A stretch of 64,000 nt of DNA from Puffinus mauretanicus. Lineage: Eukaryota; Chordata; Aves; Procellariiformes; Procellariidae. Below the pieces are notes generated by a model that worked only from the letters and a program-made list of their open reading frames with translations, was not told where the DNA came from and did not search any database. The stretch lies in NCBI GenBank assembly GCA_023333565.1, contig JAJKFH010000115.1:248001-312000 (forward strand). The letters are read 5' to 3'. The position numbers were made by a program, and so were the translations under genes. This document shows, piece after piece, positions 11,099 to 23,900 of this stretch. Within the stretch, counting starts at the first letter, position 1. Each line of letters begins with the position of its first letter.

Positions 11099-13092
11099 CC
11101 GAAGAACACACTGCAGATTTACAGCAGAATGACTTGCAGGCAAGGTTTCCTGACTTCTATTGCTACACTTTAATCATTTAACTGCTCCAACCTTTACATA
11201 TGAAGTAGTTTTTGACACTCCCCACTCCCTCCCTGAACTCCTTAATTATTTGAATTATCAGAAGAGAGTAATTTACACGTAAAAAGCAAGACCTCAAAAA
11301 AATTCTAGACCACTAAAATATCTGGGGATTGAAAGCCTGCTACACCAAGATTGCTTTTATTAGTCTCAATTCATGTCAAGCATATTTAAAATTATTCAGC
11401 AATGAAGTTAAGCAACAAGAATATCATCTTTCCTACTGCAAAATTCAAGAAAGCAAGCTTGCAGTTCCTGCAATGCTACTAGATTAGTGAGAAGTACATG
11501 AGATTTTTTTCCTCCACGTCTGTGGAGGAAGAAACTGTCAGACTAGGCTGAAGCCTGAAATTTTTGAATTCCTTATTTAAGTAGTAGCTACTCAGGGAAA
11601 AAGTGCTCATCTTCAAATGACTCAAGTCAGCTGAATGAGTTTTACCATGGCATGTTTAACATCTTCACATTAATATCGTACATTAAGTACCACTACTTAC
11701 CAAATTCTCCTTTAAGGTTGTTACCCTTTCCTTGCATCTTCACACACAGCACTATTATCAGCATGTGCCAGGTATTACCAATAATATATTTAAAAACTGT
11801 TTGTAACAGGAGAAAACATTCTACAGGCTAGGATTGCACACCTAAGTATAACTTCACTCTGAGGCCATTCAGTCTGCTAAGATATTACATAGATACATAA
11901 CAGATGGTGAAGCTCCTGCACTAGGCTGTATTTTTCCCACTTCATAAAATTTTTTATTTGTAAGAGTTAACTGAAATTAAGGCCAGCTATAATAGCTATA
12001 TAAATAGCTTCTTAAGCTATTATTGGCTATTAGAGGAAAAAAAAACTCAGAAAAAAGGTTCAGAAACCTTTAGGAAGTCCAATTAAGGATTGCTTTGCTT
12101 TCTCAAAAGCTTCTTTTAAGAAGTAGAGAGAAATAATGAGAGCTGAAATAAAAACTTGTTTTCTGATAATGAGGTCTCTCAAGCATAGAAATGGGTGGAA
12201 AAAGGAAGCATTACTTAAGGACTTGCTAAGGGAGACCAATATGAAAAAAACATTTAAGAGGCAAATCAGAAGGCAAAACTGTATTTTTTTCACAATTTAT
12301 GTTGTGTATTAGGACAACAAAGTATTTCATTGCAAGACTCTCACTGGATTACATAAAGCTATATCATTGGGCACAAAGAAGCCATTTTGCCTGTAACACT
12401 TCTAAGTAAATACGGAAAAAAAATCCAAAAGAATACCATTTAGTTCTCCTTTATTCTACTGGCAATCATTTCATAAATATTCACAACTTACATATTTCTT
12501 CTGCATCAGTAAGCTGATATTTGTAATTAGTTAAATATCTGATAAGGGTTCATGTCAGACTGACGAAAGACTGACTCTTTCATAGGACTGAAGTAGGAGC
12601 AGAGGGAGGAAACGAAGTAGAAAGACGTTCTCCCAAAAAGGGAAAAAAGGAACAAAGAAAAAAGTCATGACAAGTCAACACAAATCTTCCTATGCTGGAA
12701 TCTGCCTAAAAAAAAAAAATTTCTCTCTGTCTACTCAGCAACATTAAAGAAAGAAAATTCACAACATGATAGAGGTTCCCTGAATTTCTTTCTCCATACT
12801 TGCTATATATGAAAATACAACATAAAGAACAGGTGGATTAGAAAAAAAGGCTTGGGGACATAAACTTAAATCATTATCGTGCAGGCAGTGTGCTAGAAAA
12901 ATCTAAAGCGTATACATAGATTCTACAACTTATGTTTATGTAGTAACCTTAAATACACACAAATCCCAAGTAAATGTGGACTATGGACTATTTCCTGAAA
13001 TTCTTCCTTCGCGGTTAATAGTGATTTGAGATGTGTCACTGAATTCTACTTAAGTTTATAAAAATTCCACATATCAGAAATTAATCATTTAC
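11099..13092 (-). other. RELCH: RELCH intron 16, part upstream of CR1 copy 1
   Basis: About 2 kb of AT-rich intron with a strong short hairpin at 11505-11534 and a smaller one (8-bp stem AATAGCTT/AAGCTATT) near 12003-12022. No gene or further transposon was recognised. Confidence 0.78.
11505..11534. repeat. 13-bp hairpin with 4-nt loop
   Basis: On plus, TTCCTCCAC (11509-11517), loop GTCT and GTGGAGGAA (11522-11530) form a perfect 9-bp stem. In plus-strand RNA it extends by one G-U pair and three further pairs. On minus the same sequence reads as a pyrimidine tract ending CCACAG, which also looks like a splice acceptor. Confidence 0.85.
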
Positions 13093-13240
13093 CTTCTATT
13101 TGTGGTACTTCTCCCTGAAGTTTAGCCTTGCTTGTGAAAGGTGCATTCTGTAGCACCAGTGCAAACAGTGAAGGAATCAATGACTGCAGAGCAGACAGAT
13201 ACATGTGGAGCTTATGTTCATCCAAGCCATGTTCTCCTTC
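13093..13240 (-). CDS. RELCH: RELCH exon 16
   Basis: The 148-nt exon runs from phase 0 to phase 1. It encodes EGEHGLDEHKLHMYLSALQS, then a hydrophobic helix LIPSLFALVLQNAPF, then TSKAKLQGEVPQIE. It matches RELCH across its whole length. The acceptor is TTTGTTTCAG and the donor gtaaat. There is no long open frame, so it is easily missed by ORF-based reading. Confidence 0.96.
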
Positions 13241-14139
13241 CTGAAACAAACAGGACATTTACTTAAAGTTTTCGGTTTGGATGATCTGTTGCTTAGGCAT
13301 GTATTCCCTGGCAAGAGATCAACACATCTGTGATGAGCTTCTACACAGAGACACTAATTATGTAGTAATTTATCCTAACCACAAGCTTACTTTGTGTCAC
13401 CATCCAAATCCCCTTGTCACCCTTCAGTCACTTCTACTGAAAATATTCAAGCAATATAGTCTTTGGCATTTAATAGTTCATGTCGATAACCATACTGATA
13501 TTCCGAAAGAACACTTTTCAGAACATTTTGGAAATGTGAATCTTTGGTCTCAGAGACCAATGCACCTAAAAACTGAATAAACTAGTCGCCTGTACTCTGA
13601 CAACAAGCATCTTGGTTAAGTGTGTTCGATCGTTATGAGACACCCTATCTTCCAAAACTTTCCAGATATCTACCAAATCAAGCATGCTGACAAACTGGCT
13701 CATAATTGCAAATGACCTAACTAAACCATTTAATTCTTTTTTTTTTTTTTAATAAATACTGCACTTTATTAAAAACTACACTATGTGACACTTAAAACCA
13801 ATTTAAATATAGGCTAAATGCACTCAGAATAACACATATCATCTGGTCACAGCCCCAAGCAAGTGTCTTCTGAACTGCACTTTGATTATTGGGCTATAAA
13901 GCAAAACATTGTTAAAGCAGAATATGTTTGTTTTTTGGGGTTTTGGTGTTCGGTTTTTTTCCCTTCTTCCAAAGGACAAGTAAAAGTTATGGAGTTACAA
14001 CAAGAATCTCCAGAAAATTTTTCCCCCATAGAGCATTAAGTAGGAATTATTTATGTTTTTGTATTTTTTAAAAAAGCCTGCATATATAATAAAGATACAA
14101 AGAAAATTCTCCAATGTAGAATTGGAGCTGAACACATAC
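13241..14139 (-). other. RELCH: RELCH intron 15 (899 nt), no recognised content
   Basis: Intron between exons 15 and 16 with a T-run at 13737-13750. A 99-codon plus-strand open frame at 13281-13580 has no recognisable similarity and is probably chance. Confidence 0.78.
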
Positions 14140-14304
14140 CCTGAGCAATTTTTCAATTTTATTAAGCAGTGTAGGTATCAGATGGAACTGTAAATTTCCC
14201 AGTTCTGTTGTCCAAGCAGCATAAGCAGGTAAAAACACCTGATGTGTTGCACTGACTACACGTTCTGAAGGGTCTCCTAAGGCTGAAAGCAGCAGTTCAA
14301 AGCC
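14140..14304 (-). CDS. RELCH: RELCH exon 15 (HEAT repeat)
   Basis: The 165-nt exon is phase 0 at both ends and encodes 55 residues. It starts GFELLLSALGDPSERVVSAT, a clear HEAT repeat with the DPSERV turn, and continues with HQVFLPAYAAWTTELGNLQ and a helix ending NKIEKLLR. A Phe follows NLQ where mammals, as I recall, have Ser. The acceptor is TTTGCCAG. The last codon is AGG, so the GT at 14139-14138 (gtatgt) is the donor. Confidence 0.97.
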
Positions 14305-14978
14305 CTGGCAAAAGACAGTAAAGAATGTAATTATTTTCCTAAAATTTGTGCTAAAATTTCCCACACAAAACATGCAGACTAGAAAAAGATTATAATCTAT
14401 TTTTAAAACGTTACATTAATAAAAATAAAATAAGGCAGTACATGGAGGCCTTTCAACAGATATCCCACCACATCTACAAAGGTAAAGAGTAGGTGGTTCA
14501 ATGATCCTGCTAGTATTTCTCTACAGTCAAGTTATCAGAATCAATACAAATACATTTTACCACTCTGCCTTCAGAAACTCAAAGACAGGATTAGAAGTTC
14601 TTCATTTTCACTTATCTGAAACATTATTAGGCAGTATTAAGTTGAACTACAAGTAGGCTTTGTTGTAGTAGACAAATCTGTTAGCAAGTGATGATATCAA
14701 ATTGGCTAATAGTATCAGGTGGGCAATGAAGTGGTATGTTCTTGAAAGCAAATTATGAATTATTAGAGAAGCTTCTGTATAAGGCTTATACCTGAGGTTC
14801 TAATGATACTTATGTTTTCTTTTTGGTCTTGGTGATACAATAAAATCAACATTCCTATAAAACACCAAAAAAAGTATCTGGAAAGATTTAATAAAAATAC
14901 ATGAAATTATGCATCCCCCTATTCATGAAATAACTACAGAAGACATTTTATATATACAGAACCCAAACCAAATTATAC
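14305..14978 (-). other. RELCH: RELCH intron 14 (674 nt), no recognised content
   Basis: Intron between exons 14 and 15. Nothing recognised apart from the splice signals. Confidence 0.8.
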
Positions 14979-15119
14979 CTGCTGATATTTGTCTGGATCA
15001 TCAATATATCCCATAATGATGCCAAGGCTTTTGATCACAGCTTCTCGTACCAGATCTGCCTTATCTTCCATTAGCATTTGCTGCAGCATGGAAAGTACTA
15101 ACGAACTACGAATTTCTTT
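14979..15119 (-). CDS. RELCH: RELCH exon 14 (HEAT repeat)
   Basis: The 141-nt exon is phase 0 at both ends and encodes 47 residues. It starts KEIRSSLVLSMLQQMLMEDK and ends with GYIDDPDKYQQ. The ADLVREAVIKSLGIIM stretch is a textbook HEAT helix pattern (D at the turn, V-R in the second helix). The acceptor is GAACAG and the donor gtataa. It is one of the most conserved exons of the gene. Confidence 0.97.
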
Positions 15120-15931
15120 CTGTTCGTAAACAAGAAACATACTTGTTAAATCCAATGCAACAAGAAATACGGGTTTATATCAATTTTTATAAATAATTTG
15201 CACTTCTATTAGTGCTCACAAACAAAATCCCTTCCTCCAACCATAGATACCTTTATGAGTATTACACATTCAGTTTTTACAACAGAAGATGAATGAATAT
15301 AAAGTGTCAGTAGCCTCATTAGAGAGGTTTTTGTCCTACTACGCACAGAACGCAGGTCCTTTAATTCACATGGAACCAAAAATAACTAACAGCAAAAAAT
15401 TACTATAGGCCTAGACTTAAAACAGAATCTTTAATCACTACATTACTAAATTGGAGAAGTGGGTTTTTAATTTGGGTTATTTTCCTCTTTCTCTGAAGCT
15501 TCTAATTCTAGTTCACCACTGACTTAATTTTGCTGCTTCTTCTGACTGGCAGCACTCTTCATGTAACATTCCACAGTGTCTGAAGAACTCTATTATTGGG
15601 TGCCAATTATTTTTTCAGAGATTATTTCCTTAATTGGTCCTAACTATCTTTGCTTCATCTTTACAAACAAAGGTGATTTTTTTCAGAACATACTGTTTTT
15701 AAAGACATTTTATAGCTAGATTGACCTGTATTCCTTTATAAGAAACTATCTCCTCCTCAATGTGATTTATTGAATCTCACATGTGTGATATAAAGTAGAA
15801 GACAATGTGACTGTCTATGCATAACATACACACTTGGGAATATTTAAGAAGATAAAGGATGTTTACATTATGCAACAGATTTTCACCTTGCTTTCACTAG
15901 CAAAGTATTTAGAGCCAGTATTAATACTTAC
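15120..15931 (-). other. RELCH: RELCH intron 13 (812 nt), no recognised content
   Basis: Intron between exons 13 and 14, AT-rich, with no repeat or gene recognised. Confidence 0.8.
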
Positions 15932-16003
15932 TGGAAGGTAAGGTGCTAGAGCTCCACAGGATTCTGCTACCAGTAGCCGTCTCTCTGGGTATTTGTGGTT
16001 GAT
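15932..16003 (-). CDS. RELCH: RELCH exon 13 (HEAT-like helix)
   Basis: This short 72-nt exon is phase 0 at both ends and encodes INHKYPERRLLVAESCGALA then PYLP, matching RELCH. The acceptor is TTTACCAG and the donor gtaagt. It lies about 0.9 kb downstream (in RELCH sense) of the antisense CR1 copy at 16885-18529. Confidence 0.96.
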
Positions 16004-16884
16004 CTGGTAAAGAGAAAGAGAATGGCTATTTGCTTTGCAGTAACAGTATTCAAAATGTGGTTAGAATGAAATGCAACAGAGAGATATGTCTGCACGTCTT
16101 AGACAAACATTGACTGTGCCTGTAGAAGTTGCATATGGGTACTAAGCAGCCTCAAATTCTTGCACTGAGGCATAAAGGCAAGGCAGATACAGCCTTCTCT
16201 AGTTGTCCTATAAAATAGAACTTATAATAAGAGAAGAATCAGAGAAGCATGTCTATATATGCAGTAAAAAGAAGGGTGGAATGCAGCATATGGGCTGCTG
16301 TACTCTAAAGAATACGAATAACTTCTGAGCTGGCATGTCAGGAAATGGTCTTCTGAAGCCCTTCAGGAGCGCCGTTCCACTAAGAACTACACAAGTGCCC
16401 TCTAGTGCTCTGAGCCAATCACCGTAGCATAGCTGCGTAGGTCTTGCTGAGAAATTGGGGGTCAAAAGAAGACACATGTACTAAGCCAAAAAGTACTTGC
16501 ATGCTATTGAAGTTCTGCTCTCAAGTCCAGCATAAACAAGTCACGCCTCTAAAATGTGACTGAAAACAACTCCTATTCCCAAGAACCTCTTGATCCTGTG
16601 CTACCTCCCCTTTCCACTCAAAGGCCGTTAGAAAATTCTGCCTTACAAATTTAATATTGACACTTTGGAACCAAGTTTGCATCCTGGTGGAGTCAGCTTT
16701 AATGGCCAGTGTAACGGTTGTACAATGAAACATGATATGTTTCAATATACTTTGTGAATAAAATATTTTAGGCTAAAAAGGTGAGAGGGAAATGTGAATA
16801 GTTTGATCCTGTCAGATAAAACAGGATATGCATGTGGTGCGACTATTTCTTTCTCTCTTGCTATGCAGTGTATAGCCTTGGTAA
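16004..16884 (-). other. RELCH: RELCH intron 12, part between CR1 copy 2 and exon 13
   Basis: About 0.9 kb with somewhat higher GC near 16340-16460. Two 74-codon open frames on minus have no recognised similarity. The left boundary of the CR1 copy is uncertain, so some of this may be unrecognised CR1 sequence. Confidence 0.65.
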
Positions 16885-18529
16885 GACAACCATCTTACCA
16901 TGGAAAAGACCAAGGTTCTCACTGCCTTCTTTCTCTCGGTCTTTACTGGGAAGACTTGCCTTCAGTAGTCCAAGGTCCCTAAAACCCATGCGAAAGTTTG
17001 GAGCAAGGAGGACTTACCTTTGGTAGAGAATTATCAGGTTAGGAAACATTTAAACAAATTGGACATACACTAGTCTGTGGGCCCTGATGGGGATGCACCC
17101 ATGAGTGCTGAGAGAGCTGGCTGATATCATTGCAAGACCACTCTTGACAATCAACGAAATGTTGTGGCAATGGGGGATGTTCCCGAGGACTGGAAGAAAG
17201 CAAAAGTCACTGCTATCTTCAGGAAAGGTAAGACAGAGGATCCAGTGAAACACAGGCCAGTCTGCCTCACATCAGTTCCTGGGATAGTGTTGGAGCAATT
17301 AATCCTGGAAAGTGTTTCCAAACACATGAAGGACAAGAAGGTGGTTGGGAATAGTCAGCATGTATTTATATAGGAAAAACCATGCATGACCAACCTGATA
17401 GCTTTCCAAGATGACTGGCTCAGTGAACAAGGGGAGAGCAGTGAGTATTGTTTATCTTGACTTCAGTGAGACTTCTCATACTGTTTCCCGTAACATCCTC
17501 ATTGACAAACTGATGAAGTCTGGGCTAGGTAAGGACAGTAAGGTGGATGGAAAACTGGCTGAACTAATCACAGGCTCAAAGCTGGGGGCCAGTCCCCAGT
17601 GGTGCACCCCAAGGGTTGATTCTGGGACCAACAACGAAGATGTATAACATCTTCATTAACGACTTGGATGACAAGACAGAATGCACCTCAACAGGTATGC
17701 AGATAACACAAAACTGGAAGGAGTGGTTGATATACCCAGATGGGTGTACTGCCATTCAGAGGCACCTCAACAGGCTGGAGAAACAGGCAGACAGGACTCT
17801 TATGAAGTTCAAGAAAGGGAAGCGCAAAGTCCTGAACCTGAGCAGAAATAATTCCCATGCACCAGGACACCCTGTGGGCCAACTGCCTGGAAAGCAGCTT
17901 AGCAGAGAAAGATCTGAAGGGCCTGACAGATACCAAGCAGAGCCAGCAATGCACTCCTTGCAGCAAGGAAGACAAATGGTATCCTGAGCAGCACTAGGAT
18001 AAGCATCACCAGCAGGTAAGGAAAGTGATTATCCCTCTTTACTCAGCACTGGTGAGACCACATCTGGAGTGCTGTGTACACTTCTAGGTTTCCCAGCTAC
18101 AGAGACAAAGACATATTGGAGCAAGTCCAGCGGAGAGACGTGAAGATGATTAAGTGATAGGGGTATCTGATATATGGGGGGAGGCTGAGAGAGCCGGGAT
18201 TATTTGATCTTGAGAAGAGAGAGCTCAGGAGGGATCTTATCCATATGTATAAATATCTGTACCTATCTGCAGAGAGGTAAAGAACACAGAGGTGCCCAAT
18301 GAAAGGACAAGAGAAAACGAAATACAGGAAATTCTGTTTTACTGGGAGGGTGGCCAAACCTTGGAACACGTTGCCCAGAGATGTTACGGAGCCCCCATCC
18401 TCGGACACATTCAAAACCAGACTGGACTTGATCTGGAGCAACCTGCTCTAGTTAACTCCGTTTTAAGCAGGGGGCTTGGACCACAAGATATTCAAAGGTC
18501 CCTTCCAACCTCAGCCATTCTGTGATTCT
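16885..18529 (+). mobile_element. CR1 LINE copy 2, old and frame-broken
   Basis: This is a longer but more decayed CR1 copy on plus, in the RELCH intron between exons 12 and 13. Recognisable pieces in order: a part near 16930-17100 ending in a GPDG-like segment, VPEDWKKAKVTAIFRKGK (about 17180-17233), HRPVCLTSVPG (17250-17283), ISKHMKDKK-like text written here as VSKHMKDKK (17318-17341), and a NIFINDLDD segment near 17648. At 17690-17705 the polymerase motif reads YADN instead of the usual aromatic-ADD, and the reading frame shifts several times. The end near 18529 has the CR1-typical ATTCTGTGATTCT terminus. The start is an estimate. Confidence 0.9.
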
Positions 18530-20821
18530 CTCAATTCTACTGGCTTAGGAGAAACTGCAGATGAACACATAGTAATAAATCAACTTTGGACAACTTCTTA
18601 CCTCAACTTTATTTCCATAGCACACTGAACAATGGCACCTGGCCCCTGATGTAGTATTAGTGTCTTCAACTGTCTCAGTGTTCTGATCTGAAATCGCCAA
18701 GAACTCTCTCAAGAATGAATTGTGGAAAAGATCATTTGAAAGAGACTCAAATGAACAAATCATGAGCTTCAGGACTAAACTTTGAAGTCTCAAGCATGGG
18801 AAAACATTCTTTGAGTGTCTTTCATTATTTTGCATTCATTCATCAGTAGGGCACCTGTAATATTTTTTGGAAGTATGGAGATTTCATAGATGAGAAACAT
18901 TATGGGCATGCAACAGGCTGCTTTAATACTTATAGTATCTTTGACTTACGTGCCATCTTTCCAAATGCAAATTCCCTACTGGTAACAGATACACACTTTG
19001 CCTTCTGGAGCTCTGCCTACTGAGGGAAATAGCAAAGCCTAGTTTCACCTGGTTTAGGTGGACTGGTAAGGCAATATAAATATCACCCCTGATATTGCAA
19101 AGACATACTGACACAATGGAGGAAGAGAGACTCAAATTTCTGCAAGTTTTGTGTTCAGGGAAGATTATTAGCCCTTGGAAACTTAAATACAACTGTAAAA
19201 TGTTTATTAACATTTCTTTTCCTTTTGTCTTCAATAAGAGTAGTACAATTTTGGAAGCCAATTAACTGGTTACTAGTTCTGAGGGAACTTTTAGTGTTCA
19301 CAGAGCCTTGATCTAAACTCAGATGAGCCAACTACCAAATTCTACCTGTGAAGAGCAAGTGGAAAGATCACAAAGACTAGCCTGATAACTCTGAGCTCCA
19401 GAACATACGGATGAAAATGCTAAATCTTCTGAGGACCCAGTCCTTTGCATCTGTAAATGGATTTTTGGTTGGAGACCAACTGCATGAATGCTTTCATGAT
19501 TAAAGCACCTACTGAGAAAAGGTAGAAAATTATGTGTATTTTTGAGTTCCTTCTACAAACTCAGTCTTGTGACAATGAGATTCAGCTGGTATTTTGCCAG
19601 AGAAAATAATGACCTGGTTTCAGTACTGCAAACAAAGTCTGGCAAACTGCATTAAATAACCGCATGATGACATATGGCTTGGCAGCCTGATATGCTGTAC
19701 TGTTACAGTTGGACTTGTTTCTCTTTTGCATCAGCAATTAGCAAGAAACTGGTATGATGAAGATGTGTGGTCACTGAGGTGAGACTGTTTTTTTTTAAAC
19801 ACTGTTTAAATTTCATGAGAAGGACTAAAAAAGCAAAATGTGTTTTATTTTGTGTTCAACTGCTATTGCCATGAGTCCTTCATTTAATCAATAGATATAT
19901 CAGTCATACATATAAGCATAAATGCTGCATATAATATGTACTTCTACTGTCAGAAAGCATTAAGACTATTAAAGCTTGGACTTTATTGTGAAACACAGAT
20001 GGCTGCGTTATGCAAGAAACAGTAGACAATTATCAGACCAGAAAGACTGTGCCATCAAAGCAAGCATTATCACTGTCATGGCTTAGTTATTCACTGTCTT
20101 TTAGGCAATGATGAACTCCCTTTTCTTCATTATGGTAGGAATTTTCACCTGAACTCATGTTGTTCTGTTTCTATGCCTCAGATGAAACAGTAAGAGCATT
20201 TCAGTTTGGTTGTTCAGTTATTTCTATTAATTTAGAATATCTGTGGAAAAGGTCACTGTGATTCTAGAAGTCACATGTAAACTTCAGGCTGATCTTACAG
20301 GTGTAAAATCATGCCCATCTACAGGGGACTTACTTCTGACTACTTTGATCTTTAATTTTCTGTTTAAGAATTTGAACTAGCTGAAGTGTGGACACTGCTC
20401 CAGGGGCTATAATACAATATAAAAATCAGCAAATTAAATCTTTGAATGAAAACAGATTTCCAACAATCTGGAAATTACAGTACAAATTATAAAGGCACCT
20501 ACCTGGCAATAGGTTAGGCAACACTGATGATGAACATGTGCATATCTACATTTCAATACAACAAACATATGCAGGTGTATGCAGGTAACTAGAACCTCCA
20601 TATAGTCTTTGACAAATTTTCTGCTTCTGAGTTCTTTTTAATGTTATATAAAAATATATATAATAAGAACAAAGAACATCCAAAAATCTTCCTGAAAAAT
20701 ACTTTAAACTGCCATTCACTGAAAAACAAAACCAAAACAACCCCCCCCTCAAACAAATAAAACTCAACTTCTATGAATTTTTAACTATTTTTCCAGCGTA
20801 AAGCACAAAATAATCAGTTAC
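18530..20821 (-). other. RELCH: RELCH intron 12, part upstream of CR1 copy 2
   Basis: About 2.3 kb of non-repetitive intron between the 3' end of CR1 copy 2 and exon 12. Two open frames on minus (18545-18835 and 18923-19261, 96 and 112 codons) show no recognisable domain and no matching splice junctions. Nothing else was seen. Confidence 0.75.
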
Positions 20822-20912
20822 CTGTTCCCAACACTGTGGTAAAAGCTCAGCTTCTACACGTGTTGGTCCAACATGTCGGGCAAATGCCACACATCCAGTC
20901 AGTATCATCTGT
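20822..20912 (-). CDS. RELCH: RELCH exon 12 (HEAT-like helices)
   Basis: The 91-nt exon runs from phase 2 to phase 0. After one base completing Arg it encodes QMILTGCVAFARHVGPTRVE then AELLPQCWEQ, practically identical to the mammalian sequence as I recall it. The acceptor is TTTTCAG and the donor gtaact. No long open frame marks this exon; it was found from splice sites and family similarity. Confidence 0.96.
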
Positions 20913-23900
20913 CTGAAAACATAAATTTAAAGCTTTAATCTGTTTATAAAGTTCTATAATATATAGAATATATTCTTTAAGTTAGGAAAAGCAGATGCTG
21001 TCAGGCAACAGGTAATTGTCTACAGTCAAAATTTCACACCACACACTGACTACAATTCTAACTTGTTTTCTATTTAATATGCCTTTTCCAGAAACTTGCA
21101 GATCCCAAAGTCCATGAACCAGAGCCCGAGAATCTCTGATTTGGGAATCGCTGATTTCCTAATGTCTGAGATTGGGAATCTTTGACTAAATCTCTCATTT
21201 AATTCTTATTACTCAATACTATGACTCATCATGCAGTAAAAGGATCTAAATTACTTAATACTATCATACTATCAGTATTTTAGTCAAGTACACATACTGC
21301 TTTTATTTAGAAGTGTTCGTGAGATTTAATGAACTTTGTTCAAAACAAGTAACTTAATTCTCTCATGACATGGTTTTGCAACATTCCAACATGCAAGTTA
21401 CTGTCATCTCTCCCAAAATACTGGACTTTACTCTTGTCAGAAATCTTCTAAAGCCCATTATAAAAGGGAAGCAATTAATCAATCAGTAGTATCTACGATT
21501 ATGAGTCATTTGTATTTATATTCTTGCATTTTTTAACTTTCCTCAATGTTTACAAGAAATCACTGTTGTTCCATCAATTTCATAGGCACAGAGATATATT
21601 TAAAGTTTCAGTAAAATTGTACTTAACTGTCATTTGTGATATTTTAACTTTTATTCAATGAGCGTTTATCTTGCTAAGATTTTTTACTTCTAACTATTTC
21701 TCCTGTTAATAGGATTGGAATGATAGCAACTTTGCATGCAAATTCACTAGTTCTATTTACTTTTAGTGCCTACATCAACACTTAAATAACCAGTTTCAAA
21801 CAATAACGCGTGGACACGAGACACCCATTTTATCACCTCCACAGTAAGATCAGGACACCACTGAGAATTTGTTCATTATTACTTTGTGGAAAGTAAGCCA
21901 GAATTAATTTGTTACCATTTTAGTGTCATGTCTAAACTCCTAAATATTTAGTGCAGCTAACAGTATGCCCTTAAGGTTGAAAGGCAGAGATTCTGCTGGT
22001 TATTTCTTAACCAGTTTTACAATATACTCCATCAAAAAAACCTCTTTTTCAGAATCTTTTCAAGAAGAAATAGTCTATTAAAAAGATTTTTTTTTCCCCA
22101 GCATCCTCTAGGCCAAAATCAGAGCAAGTTCTTTGGTTTTGGTTGTGTTTTTTTTTTTCCCCATCTCTACCATGTACAGAGAACTAGACCTTTGATCAAG
22201 GTAAAAAGGTTGGGGGAAAACAAGAATGCAATGATTAGATAAGACTCAAGAAATCAACAGCTGATTTGTGATAGCAATATGGAGACAAAAGCCTGAGATA
22301 ATTCTGAATTCTACAACAAACAAAATAGTTATTCAAATGCCTGTCTTTGGTTTTACACGCTGCACCTAATCACAAAACTGGGCAACAGAATATACTTTTA
22401 TAAGATATTAAAAAAGCAAATAGCAGAATACAGTAATCACTTGAAATTTTCTGCATTAAAAATGGGGAAAACCAAAAAATATAATTTTTTTTTAAATAAA
22501 ATCTTCTCAAAAAAGTTCCATGAAATCTCAAAATTAATTCAGATTTCCTTTTGCCTTGCCTATAAAGTAGGGAACTTTAAGTTATTGCAAAAATATTAAA
22601 AAATAATGTTTGAAATATTTTACTGTAACCGTCTTAAAAGTGTATGACAAAGGTCGGTATTTCAGGGGAAGGATAGGTTGTAAGGATCTCAACAACAGGT
22701 CATTGAAACAAAAACTGTTAACACTAAGCTGTTGCAAAAACTGCAGTCTAGGCTGGATATGGGAAAAACTTCTTTCTCCTTATTGTCATAATCTCTTTTG
22801 TTAACAAGATGCTGGGAATCCTTTCCTCAAAGGATTTAAAATCACTTAGGCAGGAACATAAAGCAAATCAGTATGATTCAACAGAGCACTAGTTTGCTTC
22901 ATCAGTACAGAAACCAAAGTGAAATCAAGAATTAGACTAGAGGAACAAGGCAGAAGTTAGAGTAGAACAGACATAATTTAACACTTCTAAACTCTTTCTA
23001 GAGGTTTTAGAAAGTGACTGCATGCACTGGTATGCAATTCAATCTTATATTACACAGTTCAAGGTTCTTTTGTCACTCCTAAAGGTTATAGTAAAAACTT
23101 ACTTACTAGAGTTTTCCTTAATATGTCAGCAAGTCATGTGTGTTCTGTAAGAGATGGCATCATATGACTGACGAAAAGTCATACTAGATACACTAAGCTT
23201 AATGTATTTTAGCTTCTTTTCATTAAGAGTGCTTGCTTCTGGGTACGTAACTTGGAAATCTTCAAGAGTTCACATTTTGAACTATGTTTTAACTTTGTCC
23301 TAAAAGACCCCAATGTTAATCTGATTTCTTCATGGCTCCTTAGCTTCCAAAACCAACATAATTGTCCAAAAGGAAGTTTAAGTAAAGCTAACACATATTT
23401 GTTCCTTCGCAGAAGAGAATTCGATACATTTTGAAAAGCTGAATAGTACATTAATGAGCAAAGCCTTGAGGATAAAAGTGGCTTTGTTAAATATAACATT
23501 AGGATACAAGACTATGGGAATATGCTACACCTGCATGCACCAAAAAGCCTCTCACATGGGCAAGAAGTATAATACAGGCTTTCCGCATATTGGTTAACGT
23601 ACTTTACAAAGTCAAACATTTAAAGTAAAATACTTATTTTAATGGGTTCATTATTAGAAATAAAATGTCACATTTCAATCTCTTGCATTTAACAAATTAA
23701 AAAAGTCAACTTGTTATCAACTGCTACTTTAATGTATAATATAGGCCTGTACAGTATGGCACAAGGTAAACAAATAACATATGAGATAATTAATACCATT
23801 GTTCTGGTGACTAAATCTGAATGTCTTTGCTTATTTCATATCACACAAGACTGCTAAAATATTATTTAAACTTATTTAGATAAAAAACAAGCATGCATAA

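Noticed and set aside
14068..14373. Single 101-codon minus-strand frame as an independent gene
   Set aside because: It is exon 15 of RELCH (14140-14304) plus readthrough into introns on both sides.
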